Counted from the stretch's first letter, positions 11,215 through 21,372 are shown. The stretch: 54,108 nt of DNA from an uncultured Eubacteriales bacterium (GCA_949292725.1 CASFAQ010000014.1:3279-57386); one strand, 5' to 3'. Notes: generated from the letters alone by a model not told the origin. Program-made: numbers and translations.

Positions 11215-11419
11215 TATTTACCATAACCTTTGTACCTTCATATTCGATTATGTCGCCATTTCTGCATTTTTTTCCTCTTTCGAATACAGACTCACCGTTA
11301 AGAAGTACACACCCTTCATTTATAACAATCTTGGCCTCTACTCCTGAACTTACAAGACCCGCTAACTTGAGGGCCTGTCCAAGCCTTATATATTCATCCT
11401 TTATATATATCTGCTCCAT
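11204..11419 (-). CDS. rlbA: S4-domain RNA-binding protein (YaaA/RlbA)
   Basis: 71 residues consisting of one S4 RNA-binding domain: YIRLGQALKLAGLVSSG followed by a GxVxxNG-type turn (CVLLNGESV). The family (Bacillus YaaA, named RlbA) always sits between dnaN and recF and is implicated in ribosome assembly. An 11-base overlap with recF suggests coupled translation. A ribosome binding site (AGGAGAT) precedes ATG 11419 and dnaN ends 10 bases upstream. Confidence 0.93.
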   Translation of the reverse strand: MEQIYIKDEYIRLGQALKLAGLVSSGVEAKIVINEGCVLLNGESVFERGKKCRNGDIIEYEGTKVMVNNAH

Positions 11420-11429
11420 CTATATCTCC

Positions 11430-12536
11430 TTACATAACTGCATTTAACTTAACGGGAACTATAAGATATATATAATTTCCGTCACTGTCTTTTATAAAAA
11501 ATGGCGCCTTAGAATTAATAAAATACATATCAATCTCTTCATCATCTATAACTCTTAATGCATCAAGAAGAAACTTCGGATTAAACGCTATCATAATATC
11601 CATTCCTTCTTTTTGTGCATCAATATCCTCATCCATTGAGCCCAAGTGTGTATTAATCTCTATCTTTACATTATCGTCATTAATAGATACTACGATAGGT
11701 TTCTTTTCCGAATCCCTTATAAGAAGGGAAGCCCTGTCAACGCATCCAAATAACTGAGATTTGTTAATCGTAACCTTTGTCTCATAATCACCTGAGAGCA
11801 TCTGGTCTATCTTATAATACTCTCCCTCTATAAGCCTTGAAAGAACTATGGTATCATCAAATTCAAACAATATATGCTTATCGTCAAAATATATGTTAAC
11901 AGCATCATCAATTCCGCCGTTAATTATTTTGATTATTTCGCTTAATGTTTTTCCGGGAACTACAACCTTAATATGGTTATAGTTTTCGTTAAGAAATACT
12001 CTTCTTATGGATATCCTGAATCCATCAAGAGAAGTTATCTTGAATTCATTGCCATTTACCTCAAATAATTCTCCCGTCATAAGTCTGTTACTTTCGTTGG
12101 ATGATATGGATATTATGGTCTGTCTTATCATCTCTCTTAAAGTAAACTGTGATACTGTTATCATATTATTTTTCTCAATTTTTCTGATTGCCGGATACTC
12201 ATCTTTTTCCTTAAGTGAAAGCTTTATCTCTGATTTACCCGATTTAACTACAACCACATCATCATTGCTTTCGATAATTATCTCCTCTGACGGCATCTTT
12301 CTTACAAAATCAGAAAACATTCTGGCGTCCACAAGTATGGCTCCCTCTTTTTCTATTATACCATCAAGGATAGTTTCAATAGCCATCTCCATATCGTTTC
12401 CTGTCATTTTTATATGATCTTCTTCCGTCTCTATAAGAATGGATTCAAGAATAGGCATTGTAGTTTTAGTTGAAACTGCTTTTAATACTATATTAGTGCT
12501 TTTTACCAAATCAGATTTGCTGCAAACTATCCTCAT
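11430..12536 (-). CDS. dnaN: DNA polymerase III sliding clamp (beta subunit)
   Basis: 368 residues with three repeats of the clamp fold. It begins MRIVCSKSDLVK, has the conserved LxxR-type segments in each third (for example FKITSLDGFRISIRR about 170-185), and ends in the canonical C-terminal motif VPVKLNAVM, close to the family's ML(P)M(R/L) ending. It forms the dimeric ring that tethers polymerase III to DNA. The gene follows dnaA, separated by the oriC region, and precedes rlbA and recF. A clear AAGGGG ribosome binding site stands before its ATG. Confidence 0.97.
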   Translation of the reverse strand: MRIVCSKSDLVKSTNIVLKAVSTKTTMPILESILIETEEDHIKMTGNDMEMAIETILDGIIEKEGAILVDARMFSDFVRKMPSEEIIIESNDDVVVVKSGKSEIKLSLKEKDEYPAIRKIEKNNMITVSQFTLREMIRQTIISISSNESNRLMTGELFEVNGNEFKITSLDGFRISIRRVFLNENYNHIKVVVPGKTLSEIIKIINGGIDDAVNIYFDDKHILFEFDDTIVLSRLIEGEYYKIDQMLSGDYETKVTINKSQLFGCVDRASLLIRDSEKKPIVVSINDDNVKIEINTHLGSMDEDIDAQKEGMDIMIAFNPKFLLDALRVIDDEEIDMYFINSKAPFFIKDSDGNYIYLIVPVKLNAVM

Positions 12537-12786
12537 AAATATACCCCTTTCAGTTCATAAATTTCATATATAAATATATATATAAATAATAATAATCAGG
12601 TGTAAGTTACAGTAGAAGAAGTGGATAAGTGATTATCTCTTAAAGAGCCTGTAATATAAGGTTTTTCACGAGATAAATAAGGTTAATAATAAAGTGGATA
12701 TTTATACATAACTATATACATAATATATAATTATCAACATAAGTTATCAACAATGTTAATAATACTGTTGATAACTTAAGATTAAG
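12537..12786 (-). other. oriC: Putative replication origin (oriC), dnaN-dnaA intergenic region
   Basis: This 250-base gap separates dnaA from dnaN. Near the dnaA end it carries DnaA-box-like 9-mers: TTATCAACA at 12731-12739 and 12744-12752, its inverse TGTTGATAA at 12766-12774, and a minus-strand TTATCCACT at 12620-12628. ATATCCACT at 12693-12701 is a weaker match. On the dnaN side (about 12560-12600) lies a very AT-rich run (repeated TATA/ATAA) suitable as a DNA unwinding element. The dnaN-dnaA position, the box cluster and the change of gene direction around dnaA (minus to the left, plus to the right) support an origin. The gap also carries the dnaN leader. The exact start site of replication cannot be fixed from sequence. 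Confidence 0.8.
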
Positions 12787-14169
12787 TTACTGATGATTAA
12801 TAATCTTCATCAGAATATCTATCTCATTCTGAAGAGAAATATCCGTTAATAGGTCTTCTTCTATTTTATTATAACCGTGCATTACGGTTGTTCTGTCCCT
12901 TTTTCCTAATCTCTCTCCTATTTCATCATAGGAGGAGTTGGTTATCTTCCTGCACAGATACATACATATATGTCTTACATGTGCAATCTTCTGGCTTCTG
13001 TTCTTTGAATTAATCTGTTCAAGAGTAAGGTTGTAATGTTCTATTACAATATTAATAATGTAATCATTGGTTATCTTTATCTTGTCATCCGTAAGGATAA
13101 GTTCTTTTATATCCTCCTTGGCGGTATCAAGAGATATATCACAGTGCTGTAGCTTTGATCTTAGTATGAGTTTATTGTAAGCTCCCTCAAGATCCCTTAT
13201 ATTGGTCTTAATGTTCTCTGCGATATATTCAAGAATCTTATCACCAAGTTTAATGCTCTCTTTCTCTTCTTTTTTCTTAAGGATGGCAAGCCTGGTTTCA
13301 TATTCGGGAGATTTGATATCTACCGGAAGCCCCCAGTTAAAGCGGGACTTATACCTTTCTTCAAGTTTTTCCATCTGATTAGGATGTTTATCACTTGTAA
13401 GTATAATCTGCTTACCCTGCTCATATAATGCATTAAAGGTATGGAAGAATTCTTCCTGGGTAATATCCTTTCCAATGATAAACTGAACGTCATCTATCAT
13501 CAAAACGTCAACTTCTCTGTATTTCTTTTTTATATTGTTGAGAGTTGTACGATCCTGCTTGCTGTTACGCATGGCATCGACAATTTCATTAATATACTGC
13601 TCGCTTGTAACATATAAAACCTGAAGATCAGGATAATTTTCAATAATATGATGAGCAATTGAGTGAATAAGATGAGTTTTGCCAAGTCCCGGTCCTCCGT
13701 ATATAAAAAGAGGGTTGTATTCGCTTTCAAGAGGCGAATCGGCAACTGCCAGTGAAGCAGCGTGAGCAAAACTGTTATTGCTTCCTACCACAAATGTATC
13801 AAAGGTATATTTTTCATTGAGATTAAAAGCAAGATTATTCTTTGCTCTGGTTTTTAATTTTGAAACCTTTAGGTTATTATCATTATTCTCAAGTTCGCTT
13901 TTATTCTTATATGTAATATTGATATGAAAACCCGTAATCTCCTCTATGGAGACCTGAATGAAAAGATTATATTTTTTATTAATATGTTCCTTACTGCTTT
14001 CGCCTAAGAGATAATCGTTAACGCTTATGACAGCGGTTTCATCTTCTTCATTAACAGAATATAATTCAAGAGGGGAAATCCATGTTTTATAACAAACATC
14101 AGTAAGAGCGTATTCACTCTTAACATGTTCTAATATATCATTCCATTTAGATCTAATAATATCTTCCAT
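12787..14169 (-). CDS. dnaA: Chromosomal replication initiator DnaA
   Basis: 460 residues with the four DnaA domains. Domain I is about 1-85. Domain II is a short polar linker around 88-112. Domain III is AAA+ with Walker A GGPGLGKTH at about 158-166 and Walker B MIDDVQF near 220-227. Domain IV ends with the DNA-binding signature RDRTTVMHGY near residue 430. It binds DnaA boxes to melt oriC. The start has AGGAT upstream and the N-terminal MEDIIRSKWNDIL matches the family. It is the first gene of the leftward block, with the oriC boxes immediately after its stop. Confidence 0.98.
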   Translation of the reverse strand: MEDIIRSKWNDILEHVKSEYALTDVCYKTWISPLELYSVNEEDETAVISVNDYLLGESSKEHINKKYNLFIQVSIEEITGFHINITYKNKSELENNDNNLKVSKLKTRAKNNLAFNLNEKYTFDTFVVGSNNSFAHAASLAVADSPLESEYNPLFIYGGPGLGKTHLIHSIAHHIIENYPDLQVLYVTSEQYINEIVDAMRNSKQDRTTLNNIKKKYREVDVLMIDDVQFIIGKDITQEEFFHTFNALYEQGKQIILTSDKHPNQMEKLEERYKSRFNWGLPVDIKSPEYETRLAILKKKEEKESIKLGDKILEYIAENIKTNIRDLEGAYNKLILRSKLQHCDISLDTAKEDIKELILTDDKIKITNDYIINIVIEHYNLTLEQINSKNRSQKIAHVRHICMYLCRKITNSSYDEIGERLGKRDRTTVMHGYNKIEEDLLTDISLQNEIDILMKIINHQ

Positions 14170-14281
14170 TATATATCCTGCCTTTTAATATAATAAATGC
14201 TACTATCCCAAAATAAAAACACTACTTCATATATATTAGTACAAATTCAAATTTTTTTCAATAGTGATGTAAAATTATTAC

Positions 14282-14310
14282 TTGACGTGAATTATATAAT
14301 TGCATATAAT
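14282..14310 (+). promoter_or_regulatory. Strong sigma-A promoter for rpmH operon
   Basis: TTGACG (14282-14287) and TATAAT (14305-14310) are separated by exactly 17 bases, close to perfect sigma-A consensus. It stands 56 bases before the rpmH start codon and would drive the rpmH-rnpA-yidD-yidC-jag transcript. The rest of the 14170-14365 dnaA-rpmH gap is AT-rich and I saw no DnaA box in it. Confidence 0.85.
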
Positions 14311-14365
14311 ACAGGTTGATATATTATCAGAACAGAGATATAAAGTATTAAGGAGGTGTATATTA

Positions 14366-14500
14366 ATGAAGATGACATACCAGCCAAAGAAGAGGGCAAG
14401 AAAAAGAGAGCATGGCTTTAGAAAAAGAATGAGAACAGCTAATGGAAGAAAGGTATTGGCAAGAAGAAGAAGTAAGGGTAGAAAGAAATTATCTGCATAA
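14366..14500 (+). CDS. rpmH: 50S ribosomal protein L34
   Basis: 44 residues, the normal size of L34. It begins [10 protein letters not shown] and is composed almost entirely of the family pattern ([19 protein letters not shown]), strongly basic for binding 23S rRNA. ATG 14366 is chosen over upstream in-frame codons because AAGGAGGTG lies 7-10 bases before it and because all L34 proteins begin here. It is the first gene of the rightward block. Confidence 0.97.
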   Translation: MKMTYQPKKRARKREHGFRKRMRTANGRKVLARRRSKGRKKLSA

Positions 14501-14556
14501 TTTATAATGTAACTGACATAGCAGTTGTCAGAATCTGATATTCCGGAGAAGAATAA

Positions 14557-14892
14557 TTGTACACAAGTATTAGATCCAATAACGATTTTCAAAAAGTATA
14601 TAAGAATGGTAAATCTCTGGCTAATAAATATCTGGTAATGTATATTATGAAGAATAATCTTTTAGAAAATCGTATAGGAATATCGGTAAGCAAAAAAGTT
14701 GGTAATAGTGTTATCAGACACAGAGTAAAGAGATTGATAAGAGAGAGTTACAGGCTAAACTCTAATAAGTTTGATTGTGGTTACGATATCGTTATTATTG
14801 CCAGAATTACTGCAAAAGGAAGGTCATATAATGACATTTGCAGCGCTTTAATTCATTTAGGTAAGATTCATAATATAATTAGAAGTGATTAG
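14557..14892 (+). CDS. rnpA: Ribonuclease P protein component
   Basis: 111 residues. It carries the RNase P protein signature: the central cleft segment NRIGISVSKKVGN and the basic RNR-type motif RHRVKRLIRES at about 54-64. It assists the catalytic RNA in tRNA 5' maturation. The start codon is TTG at 14557 with GGAG 9 bases upstream. It follows rpmH in the usual order and overlaps yidD by eight bases. Confidence 0.95.
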   Translation: MYTSIRSNNDFQKVYKNGKSLANKYLVMYIMKNNLLENRIGISVSKKVGNSVIRHRVKRLIRESYRLNSNKFDCGYDIVIIARITAKGRSYNDICSALIHLGKIHNIIRSD

Positions 14893-15106
14893 ATTGAAAA
14901 AAATATTGCTGATTATGATTAGATTCTATAGAAGATTTTTATCTCCGTTAAAAGGAAGATCAACATGTATATATGTTCCTACATGTTCCGAGTATGCGGC
15001 ATTGGCCATTGAAAAATATGGTCCTTTTAAGGGGTCTTATTTGGCTGTAAAGAGATTATTGCGTTGTCATCCTTTTGCAAAAGGCGGATATGATCCGGTT
15101 CCATAA
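14885..15106 (+). CDS. yidD: Membrane protein insertion efficiency factor YidD
   Basis: 73 residues with the full YidD signature: YRRFLSPLKGR, three conserved Cys (CIYVPTCSEY and LLRCHPF), and the C-terminal GGYDPVP. The N-terminal hydrophobic/amphipathic helix attaches it to the inner face of the membrane, where it helps YidC insert proteins. The start is probably GTG 14885, overlapping the end of rnpA; TTG 14894 is possible. It lies directly between rnpA and yidC as expected. Confidence 0.95.
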   Translation: MIRLKKILLIMIRFYRRFLSPLKGRSTCIYVPTCSEYAALAIEKYGPFKGSYLAVKRLLRCHPFAKGGYDPVP

Positions 15107-15124
15107 AGGAGGATATGTTAACTG

Positions 15125-16489
15125 ATGTTTTTTTTATTGACCAAATATAATGGCGCTATTCTTGGACCTATAGCTTATGTATTAGGTAAGATTTTTGAGG
15201 GAATATATAGTTTTTTTGACTTATTTGGAATTCATAATACAGGTCTTTGTATTATAGTATTTACATTTATCGTAAATGGTCTGATGATTCCCATAACGAT
15301 TAAGCAGCAGAAGTTTTCGAAGCTTAATACTGTTATGGCTCCGGAAATTCAGGCAATCAATGCAAAATATAAGGATAAGAAGGATCAGGATTCCGTAAGG
15401 AAGATGCAGGCAGAACAGCAGGCCGTATATCAGAAATACGGCGTAAGCGCAACGGCAGGTTGTCTTCCTATGCTTATTACGCTTCCTATATTCTTTGCGT
15501 TATACAGGGTAATATATAATGTTCCTGCATATGTTCCACAGATTAAGGAAATATATGAGAATATAATAGGGGCAGTGGAAGCGTCCGGTATGAATCTTGC
15601 GAATTTTGCGCGTCATATCGGAGCATTTGTTAAGGATAGCGGTGTAACGGATATACAGATTAACAGCGCTCTTATAACCACGCAGTCATTCGGTAAGGTA
15701 GACGATATAATTGCCGCAATAAGCACGGTCGGACAGGATAATACATTTACAACTACGGCTTCTAATTATATTGTAGATATTCTCAGCCAGTTTAAGGAAG
15801 CTAACTGGAAAGAGTTGTGGGATATGAATATTTTCAGTAATTATCCCGACGTAACCAATACAATGAAGCAATCTTACGAAGAACTTAAGGGAACATACAG
15901 CTTCCTTGGAATGAATATTATGGAAAATGCATCATGGAAGAACTTTACTATATCCATTCCGATACTAGCGGTTGTTACACAGTTTATCAACAATAAAGTT
16001 GTAATGGGTTCCACCAAAAGAGATAAGAAGAATCAGGATCCGACAGTTGCTTCAATGAATACCATGAATAACATCATGCCATTCATGTCAGGTATATTCT
16101 GTTTTATGTTTCCAATAGGTGTTGGCCTTTACTGGGTTGCAGGTAATATATTCCGAATAATACAGGGATTGTTCATCAATCTTTACTTCAAGAAGGTCGG
16201 AGTTGAATCTATAGCTGAAAAGAATATAGAAAAAAGAAACAGAAAAATGGCTAAAAAAGGAATAGAAGTTAATTCCACCAAAGTCCGGCAGCTTGCAAAG
16301 ACCCGTACAAGCTCAATAAACAGCGTAAAGAATGATGTAAAGAGGGATAACACTCATAAGTCATCCAAACAGGATTTGTATGTGAATCATGATATCAGGA
16401 AAGGCAGTATATCAGATTTTGCAAACATGCTTAACAGGGATTATAAGAGTAGCGAAAATAATTCGGATGGCGATAATCAGGAGGGATAA
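15125..16489 (+). CDS. yidC: Membrane protein insertase YidC (SpoIIIJ/OxaA type)
   Basis: 454 residues, long for a Gram-positive YidC. Hydrophobic helices fall near residues 15-35, 36-57, 110-135, 270-290 and 315-355. The substrate-groove Arg is in the MMIPITIKQQKFS-type segment after the second helix. An unusually large extracytoplasmic insert lies between the third and fourth helices (about 145-260), which makes the protein longer than usual. The C-terminal about 80 residues are basic and polar, suited to ribosome binding. No lipoprotein signal is present. It inserts membrane proteins with or without Sec. Followed by jag seven bases later. Confidence 0.93.
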   Translation: MFFLLTKYNGAILGPIAYVLGKIFEGIYSFFDLFGIHNTGLCIIVFTFIVNGLMIPITIKQQKFSKLNTVMAPEIQAINAKYKDKKDQDSVRKMQAEQQAVYQKYGVSATAGCLPMLITLPIFFALYRVIYNVPAYVPQIKEIYENIIGAVEASGMNLANFARHIGAFVKDSGVTDIQINSALITTQSFGKVDDIIAAISTVGQDNTFTTTASNYIVDILSQFKEANWKELWDMNIFSNYPDVTNTMKQSYEELKGTYSFLGMNIMENASWKNFTISIPILAVVTQFINNKVVMGSTKRDKKNQDPTVASMNTMNNIMPFMSGIFCFMFPIGVGLYWVAGNIFRIIQGLFINLYFKKVGVESIAEKNIEKRNRKMAKKGIEVNSTKVRQLAKTRTSSINSVKNDVKRDNTHKSSKQDLYVNHDIRKGSISDFANMLNRDYKSSENNSDGDNQEG

Positions 16490-16495
16490 TATATT

Positions 16496-17263
16496 ATGTC
16501 AGAGTGGAAAGAATTTTCCGGTAAAAATGTTGATGATGCTCTCACAGATGCATTAGTAAGTTTTGGAACTACAAGCGATAAAGTAGAATATGAAGTAATA
16601 GAAAAAGAGTCTAACGGCATACTTGGTCTTTTTGCAAAAAAAGATGCCAGAATAAGAGTCAGACTAATAATAGACTCAAATAATGACGTAAAAGAATTTT
16701 TGGAAAAAGTACTTGCTGCAATGGAAGTTGAAGCAGAAGTAATTATAGAATATGATGAAGAAAAATCATATATGAATATAACCCTTGAGGGAAGCGATAT
16801 GGGTATTCTTATAGGAAAAAGAGGTCAGACTCTTGATTCGCTTCAATACCTTGCAAGTCTTGTTGTTAATAAGGATACGAAGAATTATATTAAGGTTAAG
16901 CTTGATACCGAAAATTACAGGGAGAGAAGAAGAGAGACCCTTGAAAACCTTGCAAAAAATATTGCTCATAAGGTTAAGAGAACAAGAAGAAATGTTGTGC
17001 TTGAGCCTATGAATCCTTATGAAAGAAGAATTATACATTCTACACTCCAGAAAGATAAATATGTGGATACACACAGTGAAGGTGATGAACCATATCGTAA
17101 GGTAGTAGTTACATTGAAAAAGGAATATGCTGATTCCGGATATGGAAGCGGATACCGGGGCAATAACAGTAGAAGACGTAACGGCAGGTACAATAACCGC
17201 AGTTCATATCGCAGACAGACAGAAAAAGATGATAATGCTTTTGATGGGAAGAGCGAAGAATAA
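16496..17263 (+). CDS. jag: RNA-binding protein Jag/KhpB
   Basis: 255 residues with three regions: the Jag-N domain (about 1-55, ending GILGLFAKKDARIRV), a KH domain with the GxxG loop IGKRGQTLDSLQYL (about 100-120), and an R3H domain (about 140-205) with the R...H pair in ERRIIHSTL. The C-terminal 45 residues are an Arg/Gly/Asn/Ser-rich tail, an RGG-like RNA-binding extension that varies among species. KhpB acts with KhpA in RNA binding and envelope growth control in Firmicutes. The position after yidC is conserved. Confidence 0.93.
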   Translation: MSEWKEFSGKNVDDALTDALVSFGTTSDKVEYEVIEKESNGILGLFAKKDARIRVRLIIDSNNDVKEFLEKVLAAMEVEAEVIIEYDEEKSYMNITLEGSDMGILIGKRGQTLDSLQYLASLVVNKDTKNYIKVKLDTENYRERRRETLENLAKNIAHKVKRTRRNVVLEPMNPYERRIIHSTLQKDKYVDTHSEGDEPYRKVVVTLKKEYADSGYGSGYRGNNSRRRNGRYNNRSSYRRQTEKDDNAFDGKSEE

Positions 17264-17273
17264 GTAAAAGTGA

Positions 17274-17302
17274 GGGCTGAGTCATTAGGATTCAGCTCTT
17301 TT
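17274..17302 (+). terminator. Intrinsic terminator between jag and mnmE
   Basis: A 10-base-pair stem (GGGCTGAGTC with GATTCAGCTC, two G-U pairs) around a 5-base loop is followed by TTTTGTATAT. It lies 11 bases after the jag stop and separates the rpmH-jag transcript from mnmE, perhaps allowing read-through. Confidence 0.75.
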
Positions 17303-17336
17303 GTATATATTTATATAAGAAAAAGGAGCAGGTATT

Positions 17337-18716
17337 ATGAATGATTCGGATACTATCGCAGCGATAAGCACCTCTCTTGGTAATGGAGGTATTCATATAA
17401 TAAGAATAAGCGGTTCTGATTCATTTGATATAATAAAGAAAGTATTCAGAAAAGGAAAATTGTGTAGAGAATTTGATGCGGACCTTTATGATTCGCATAC
17501 AATACATTATGGATATATATATCATGAAAATAAATGTATTGATGAGGTTATGGTGTCAATATTTAAGGCTCCGGATTCTTATACAAGGGAGGATACGGCC
17601 GAGATAAACTGTCATGGAGGTTCATACGTGGCAAAGCGGATTTTAAAGATTGTTACGGACAGCGGGGCAAGGCTGTCTGCTCCTGGAGAATTCACTAAAA
17701 GGTCTTTTATCAACGGTCGTATTGATTTGTCTCAGGCGGAAGCCGTCATGGACATTATCAGGTCGCAGAATGAGTACTCGCTTATGGCTTCTGTGAATCA
17801 TCTAAAGGGAGATATAAAAGAAAAAATAACAAATATAAGAGATGCAATATTGTATCATATTGCATATATCGAGGCAGCTCTTGATGACCCCGAACACTAT
17901 CAGCTGGGTAATTACGTGACAGACATAAAAGATAAGATAAATGATACAATAAATGAACTTACTTTACTTAATAAAAGCTATGATAATGGAAGGATAATAA
18001 ATGAAGGTATAACAACCGCAATCATAGGAAAACCCAACGTCGGCAAATCATCATTTCTTAATTTTATAATGAAGGATGACAGAGCGATAGTTACGGATAT
18101 ACCGGGAACGACAAGGGATATAATCGAATACAGCATTAATATCAATAATATAACATTAAATCTTATAGATACGGCAGGTATACATGATACCGATGATCAT
18201 ATAGAGAAGATAGGTATAGAAAAAACTCTTGATGTAATCAAAAAAGCGCAGCTTATCATATGTATGTTTGATATATCAAGAGAATTCGATAAAGAGGATG
18301 AGTATATACTTTCTCTCATAAATGATTGCAATTCCATCATACTTTTAAATAAATCCGATTCGGACAAAAGAATGGATACGGAGAATATAAAAACTCATCA
18401 AAGGTGTATAGAATTCTCGACAGTAAGCGGAGAGGGTTATGATGAATTTGCAAATATGCTCGAGGACATGTTTCTTAAAGGTAATATTAACATAGAAAAT
18501 GAAACATATATAACCAATATTCGTCACACGGAGTCAATAGACAATTCCATAAAATCCCTTAAACTTGTTGTGGAGAACATTGAGTCAGGGATGCCTGAGG
18601 ATCTTATTAGCATAGATATGCTTGACGCTTATAATTATCTTGGGGAGATTACCGGAGATACTATGTCAGATGATCTGATAGATAAAATATTTTGCGAATT
18701 CTGTATGGGAAAATAA
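17337..18716 (+). CDS. mnmE: tRNA modification GTPase MnmE
   Basis: 459 residues. The N-terminal tetrahydrofolate-binding domain begins [16 protein letters not shown] helical region follows, with an inserted Ras-like G domain (G1 GKPNVGKSS about residue 225, G2/G3 region GTTRD and DTAG, G4 LNKSD). The C-terminal motif is FCMGK, the family's C(I/L/M)GK whose Cys is required. With MnmG it installs the aminomethyl group on wobble U34 of several tRNAs. It is 8 bases upstream of mnmG. A GGAG ribosome binding site precedes ATG 17337. Confidence 0.96.
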   Translation: MNDSDTIAAISTSLGNGGIHIIRISGSDSFDIIKKVFRKGKLCREFDADLYDSHTIHYGYIYHENKCIDEVMVSIFKAPDSYTREDTAEINCHGGSYVAKRILKIVTDSGARLSAPGEFTKRSFINGRIDLSQAEAVMDIIRSQNEYSLMASVNHLKGDIKEKITNIRDAILYHIAYIEAALDDPEHYQLGNYVTDIKDKINDTINELTLLNKSYDNGRIINEGITTAIIGKPNVGKSSFLNFIMKDDRAIVTDIPGTTRDIIEYSININNITLNLIDTAGIHDTDDHIEKIGIEKTLDVIKKAQLIICMFDISREFDKEDEYILSLINDCNSIILLNKSDSDKRMDTENIKTHQRCIEFSTVSGEGYDEFANMLEDMFLKGNINIENETYITNIRHTESIDNSIKSLKLVVENIESGMPEDLISIDMLDAYNYLGEITGDTMSDDLIDKIFCEFCMGK

Positions 18717-18724
18717 AGGAGAAA

Positions 18725-20629
18725 ATGAATGCCATGAATAATACATTAGAATATAATTATGATGTAGTGGTCGTTGGGGCAGGTCATGCAGGATGTGAAG
18801 CCGCACTCTGTGTCGCAAGGCTTGGTTATAAAACCATTATATTTACGGTAAGTATCGAAAGTATAGCAATGATGCCATGTAATCCCAACATAGGAGGAAC
18901 CTCAAAAGGTCATCTCGTAAGAGAGATAGATGCTTTGGGCGGTCAGATGGGTATTAATATCGATAAAACATTTATACAGTCGAGGATGCTTAATAAGTCA
19001 AAAGGACCGGCGGTGCATTCCCTTAGAGCTCAGGCAGATAAGAAAAATTACTCCTATCAGATGAGAAAGACCCTGGAGAATACATGCGGACTTGATATAA
19101 AACAGGCTGAAATATCGTCTATAATAACGGAAGATAATCAAATAAAGGGAGTAAGAACAACCTCCGGAACGATATATTATGCTAAGGCAGTTATATTATG
19201 CACCGGCGTATATCTAAAGGCCAAATGTATAAGCGGAAGCGACATATCATATACGGGACCTAACGGGCTTTCGGCTGCCAATAGTCTCTCTCAGTCATTA
19301 ATTGATAATGGAATAGAGATAAGAAGATTTAAGACAGGCACACCGGCGAGGGTGGATAAAAGAACTATAGACTTCAGTAAAATGAATGAACAAAAGGGTG
19401 ATGAAACAATCACTCCATTTTCATTTACCAACAAAGAAGAAGATATTAAAAGAGAGCAGATATCATGCTGGCTTACATATACTAATGAACGGACACATGA
19501 TATAATAAAAAATAATATTGACAGGTCCCCATTATATTCAGGTGTGATAGAGGGAACAGGTCCAAGATACTGCCCTTCAATTGAAGATAAGGTAATGAGG
19601 TTCTCTGATAAGAACAGGCATCAGGTATTCATAGAACCTGAGGGAGAATATACCAATGAAATGTACGTCGGAGGAATGTCCACATCACTTCCCGAGGATG
19701 TACAATATAGTATGTACCGCTCCGTACCGGGGCTTGAAAATGTGCATATCGTAAGGAACGGGTATGCAATCGAATATGATTGTATCAATCCGTTGCAGTT
19801 AAAACAGAGCCTTGAGTTTAAGCATATATCAGGTCTGTTTGCAGCAGGACAGATTAACGGAAGCTCCGGATATGAGGAAGCGGCTGCACAGGGATTGATG
19901 GCAGGTATCAATTCTGTAATGTACATCAGGGGAGATAAACCTGTAATTATCGACAGGTCTCAGGGATATATGGGAGTTCTTATAGATGATCTTGTAACAA
20001 AAGGAACTAATGAACCATATAGAATGATGACATCCAGGGCAGAATACAGGCTTCTTCTAAGACAGGATAATGCTGACCAGAGACTGACGCCGACAGGATA
20101 TAAGCTCGGACTCATAGATGAAGAAAGATATCGGGCATATCTGAATAAGATGGATATGATACGTGAGGAACATAATCGTATAAAAGAAGTACACATAAGT
20201 CCGTCAAAGGAAGTTAATGATATCCTGGAGTCATATAATACTACACCGATAACGACCGGAATATCGCTTGAAGAACTTATCAGACGTCCGGAGCTTAGTT
20301 ATAAAAAAACAGCTCCATTTGATAAAAAGAGAAAGATACTTGATGATGATATTACGGAACAGGTAGAGAATATGATCAAATATGAGGGATATATTGCAAG
20401 ACAGATCAGACAGGTGGAGCAGTATAGAAAAATGGAGAGAAAACTTATACCTGAGGACATTGATTATAACAGTATAGGAAATCTAAGGCTTGAAGCAGTA
20501 CAAAAATTAAATCAGGTAAGGCCAGTATCGATAGGACAGGCGTCACGTATATCAGGTGTATCGCCGGCAGATGTAACGGTGCTTCTGGTGTATGTCAAAA
20601 GTCTGCAGAAAGAGGATAAGAATATATGA
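18725..20629 (+). CDS. mnmG: tRNA uridine-5-carboxymethylaminomethyl modification enzyme MnmG
   Basis: 634 residues. The FAD-binding Rossmann motif [10 protein letters not shown] is at about 18-27. Further landmarks are [17 protein letters not shown] and the MnmG signature [11 protein letters not shown], plus a C-terminal helical domain that binds MnmE. It uses FAD and folate to modify tRNA wobble uridines. I chose ATG 18725 because AAAGGAG, overlapping the mnmE stop region, lies six bases upstream; an in-frame upstream TTG/ATG extension inside mnmE is less likely. The end overlaps the rsmG start (ATGA). Confidence 0.96.
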   Translation: MNAMNNTLEYNYDVVVVGAGHAGCEAALCVARLGYKTIIFTVSIESIAMMPCNPNIGGTSKGHLVREIDALGGQMGINIDKTFIQSRMLNKSKGPAVHSLRAQADKKNYSYQMRKTLENTCGLDIKQAEISSIITEDNQIKGVRTTSGTIYYAKAVILCTGVYLKAKCISGSDISYTGPNGLSAANSLSQSLIDNGIEIRRFKTGTPARVDKRTIDFSKMNEQKGDETITPFSFTNKEEDIKREQISCWLTYTNERTHDIIKNNIDRSPLYSGVIEGTGPRYCPSIEDKVMRFSDKNRHQVFIEPEGEYTNEMYVGGMSTSLPEDVQYSMYRSVPGLENVHIVRNGYAIEYDCINPLQLKQSLEFKHISGLFAAGQINGSSGYEEAAAQGLMAGINSVMYIRGDKPVIIDRSQGYMGVLIDDLVTKGTNEPYRMMTSRAEYRLLLRQDNADQRLTPTGYKLGLIDEERYRAYLNKMDMIREEHNRIKEVHISPSKEVNDILESYNTTPITTGISLEELIRRPELSYKKTAPFDKKRKILDDDITEQVENMIKYEGYIARQIRQVEQYRKMERKLIPEDIDYNSIGNLRLEAVQKLNQVRPVSIGQASRISGVSPADVTVLLVYVKSLQKEDKNI

Positions 20630-21333
20630 AAGATTATATTAAGAAACAGGTAAAGAATCTTCACATTAATCTTAAGGATGAACAGTGTGAAAAACTATTA
20701 AAATACTATCAGATGCTGATAGAATACAATAGCAAATGCAATCTTACAGCTATTACAGAATTTGAGGAAGTTATATTAAAACATTTTGTCGATAGTTTGT
20801 CGATTGTATACATATATGATATGAATACAGAAGATTCTGTAATAGACATAGGAACCGGAGCCGGTTTTCCGGGAATTCCATTAAAAATTGCTTTTCCACG
20901 ACTTAAAATGACTTTGGTTGATTCATTAGATAAGAGAGTTTCTTTCTTAAAATCTGTCATAGAGGAGTTGTCCTTGTATGACTGCGAAGCAATACATGCA
21001 AGAGCAGAGGAGTTTGGGCATGGAAAAAAAAGAGCTTCTTATGATCTGTGTGTGACCAGAGCGGTATCCAATCTTTCAGTAATATCAGAGTATTGTCTTC
21101 CTCTTGTCAGAACCGGGGGATATTTTATTCCATATAAGGGAAGTTCTGTTCAGAAAGAAATATCGAATCATGAAATAGCAGTGGAAGAATTGGGAGGAAC
21201 TATAGATGATGTTGTAATATATAATCTTCCTGATTCTGATATAACAAGGAGCCTTATTCTTATATATAAGGATAGTGATACTCCAAAAAAATATCCGCGT
21301 AGGAATGGAATACCTGCAAAGAGACCTTTATAG
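20626..21333 (+). CDS. rsmG: 16S rRNA (guanine527-N7)-methyltransferase RsmG
   Basis: 235 residues. Rossmann methyltransferase with the SAM-binding motif [15 protein letters not shown] (about 75-90) and the AxRAEEF segment that lines the cofactor site (HARAEEFG). It methylates G527 of 16S rRNA. Its ATG overlaps the mnmG stop by four bases. The TAG stop (21331-21333) lies inside the 32-base palindrome that contains the first parS site. Confidence 0.95.
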   Translation: MKDYIKKQVKNLHINLKDEQCEKLLKYYQMLIEYNSKCNLTAITEFEEVILKHFVDSLSIVYIYDMNTEDSVIDIGTGAGFPGIPLKIAFPRLKMTLVDSLDKRVSFLKSVIEELSLYDCEAIHARAEEFGHGKKRASYDLCVTRAVSNLSVISEYCLPLVRTGGYFIPYKGSSVQKEISNHEIAVEELGGTIDDVVIYNLPDSDITRSLILIYKDSDTPKKYPRRNGIPAKRPL

Positions 21334-21334
21334 A

Positions 21335-21350
21335 TGTTTCACGTGAAACA
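21335..21350 (+). promoter_or_regulatory. parS: ParB-binding site parS (copy 1)
   Basis: TGTTTCACGTGAAACA matches the consensus parS 16-mer exactly. The symmetry continues for eight more bases on each side (21327-21358, 32 bases of perfect palindrome), and includes the rsmG stop codon. ParB loads here and spreads for chromosome segregation. Confidence 0.95.
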
Positions 21351-21372
21351 TCTATAAATAACGACAGGAAAA

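Noticed and set aside
14278..14592. Minus-strand 104-codon frame across rpmH
   Set aside because: Antisense to rpmH and its promoter; hydrophobic composition arises from the complement of basic codons.
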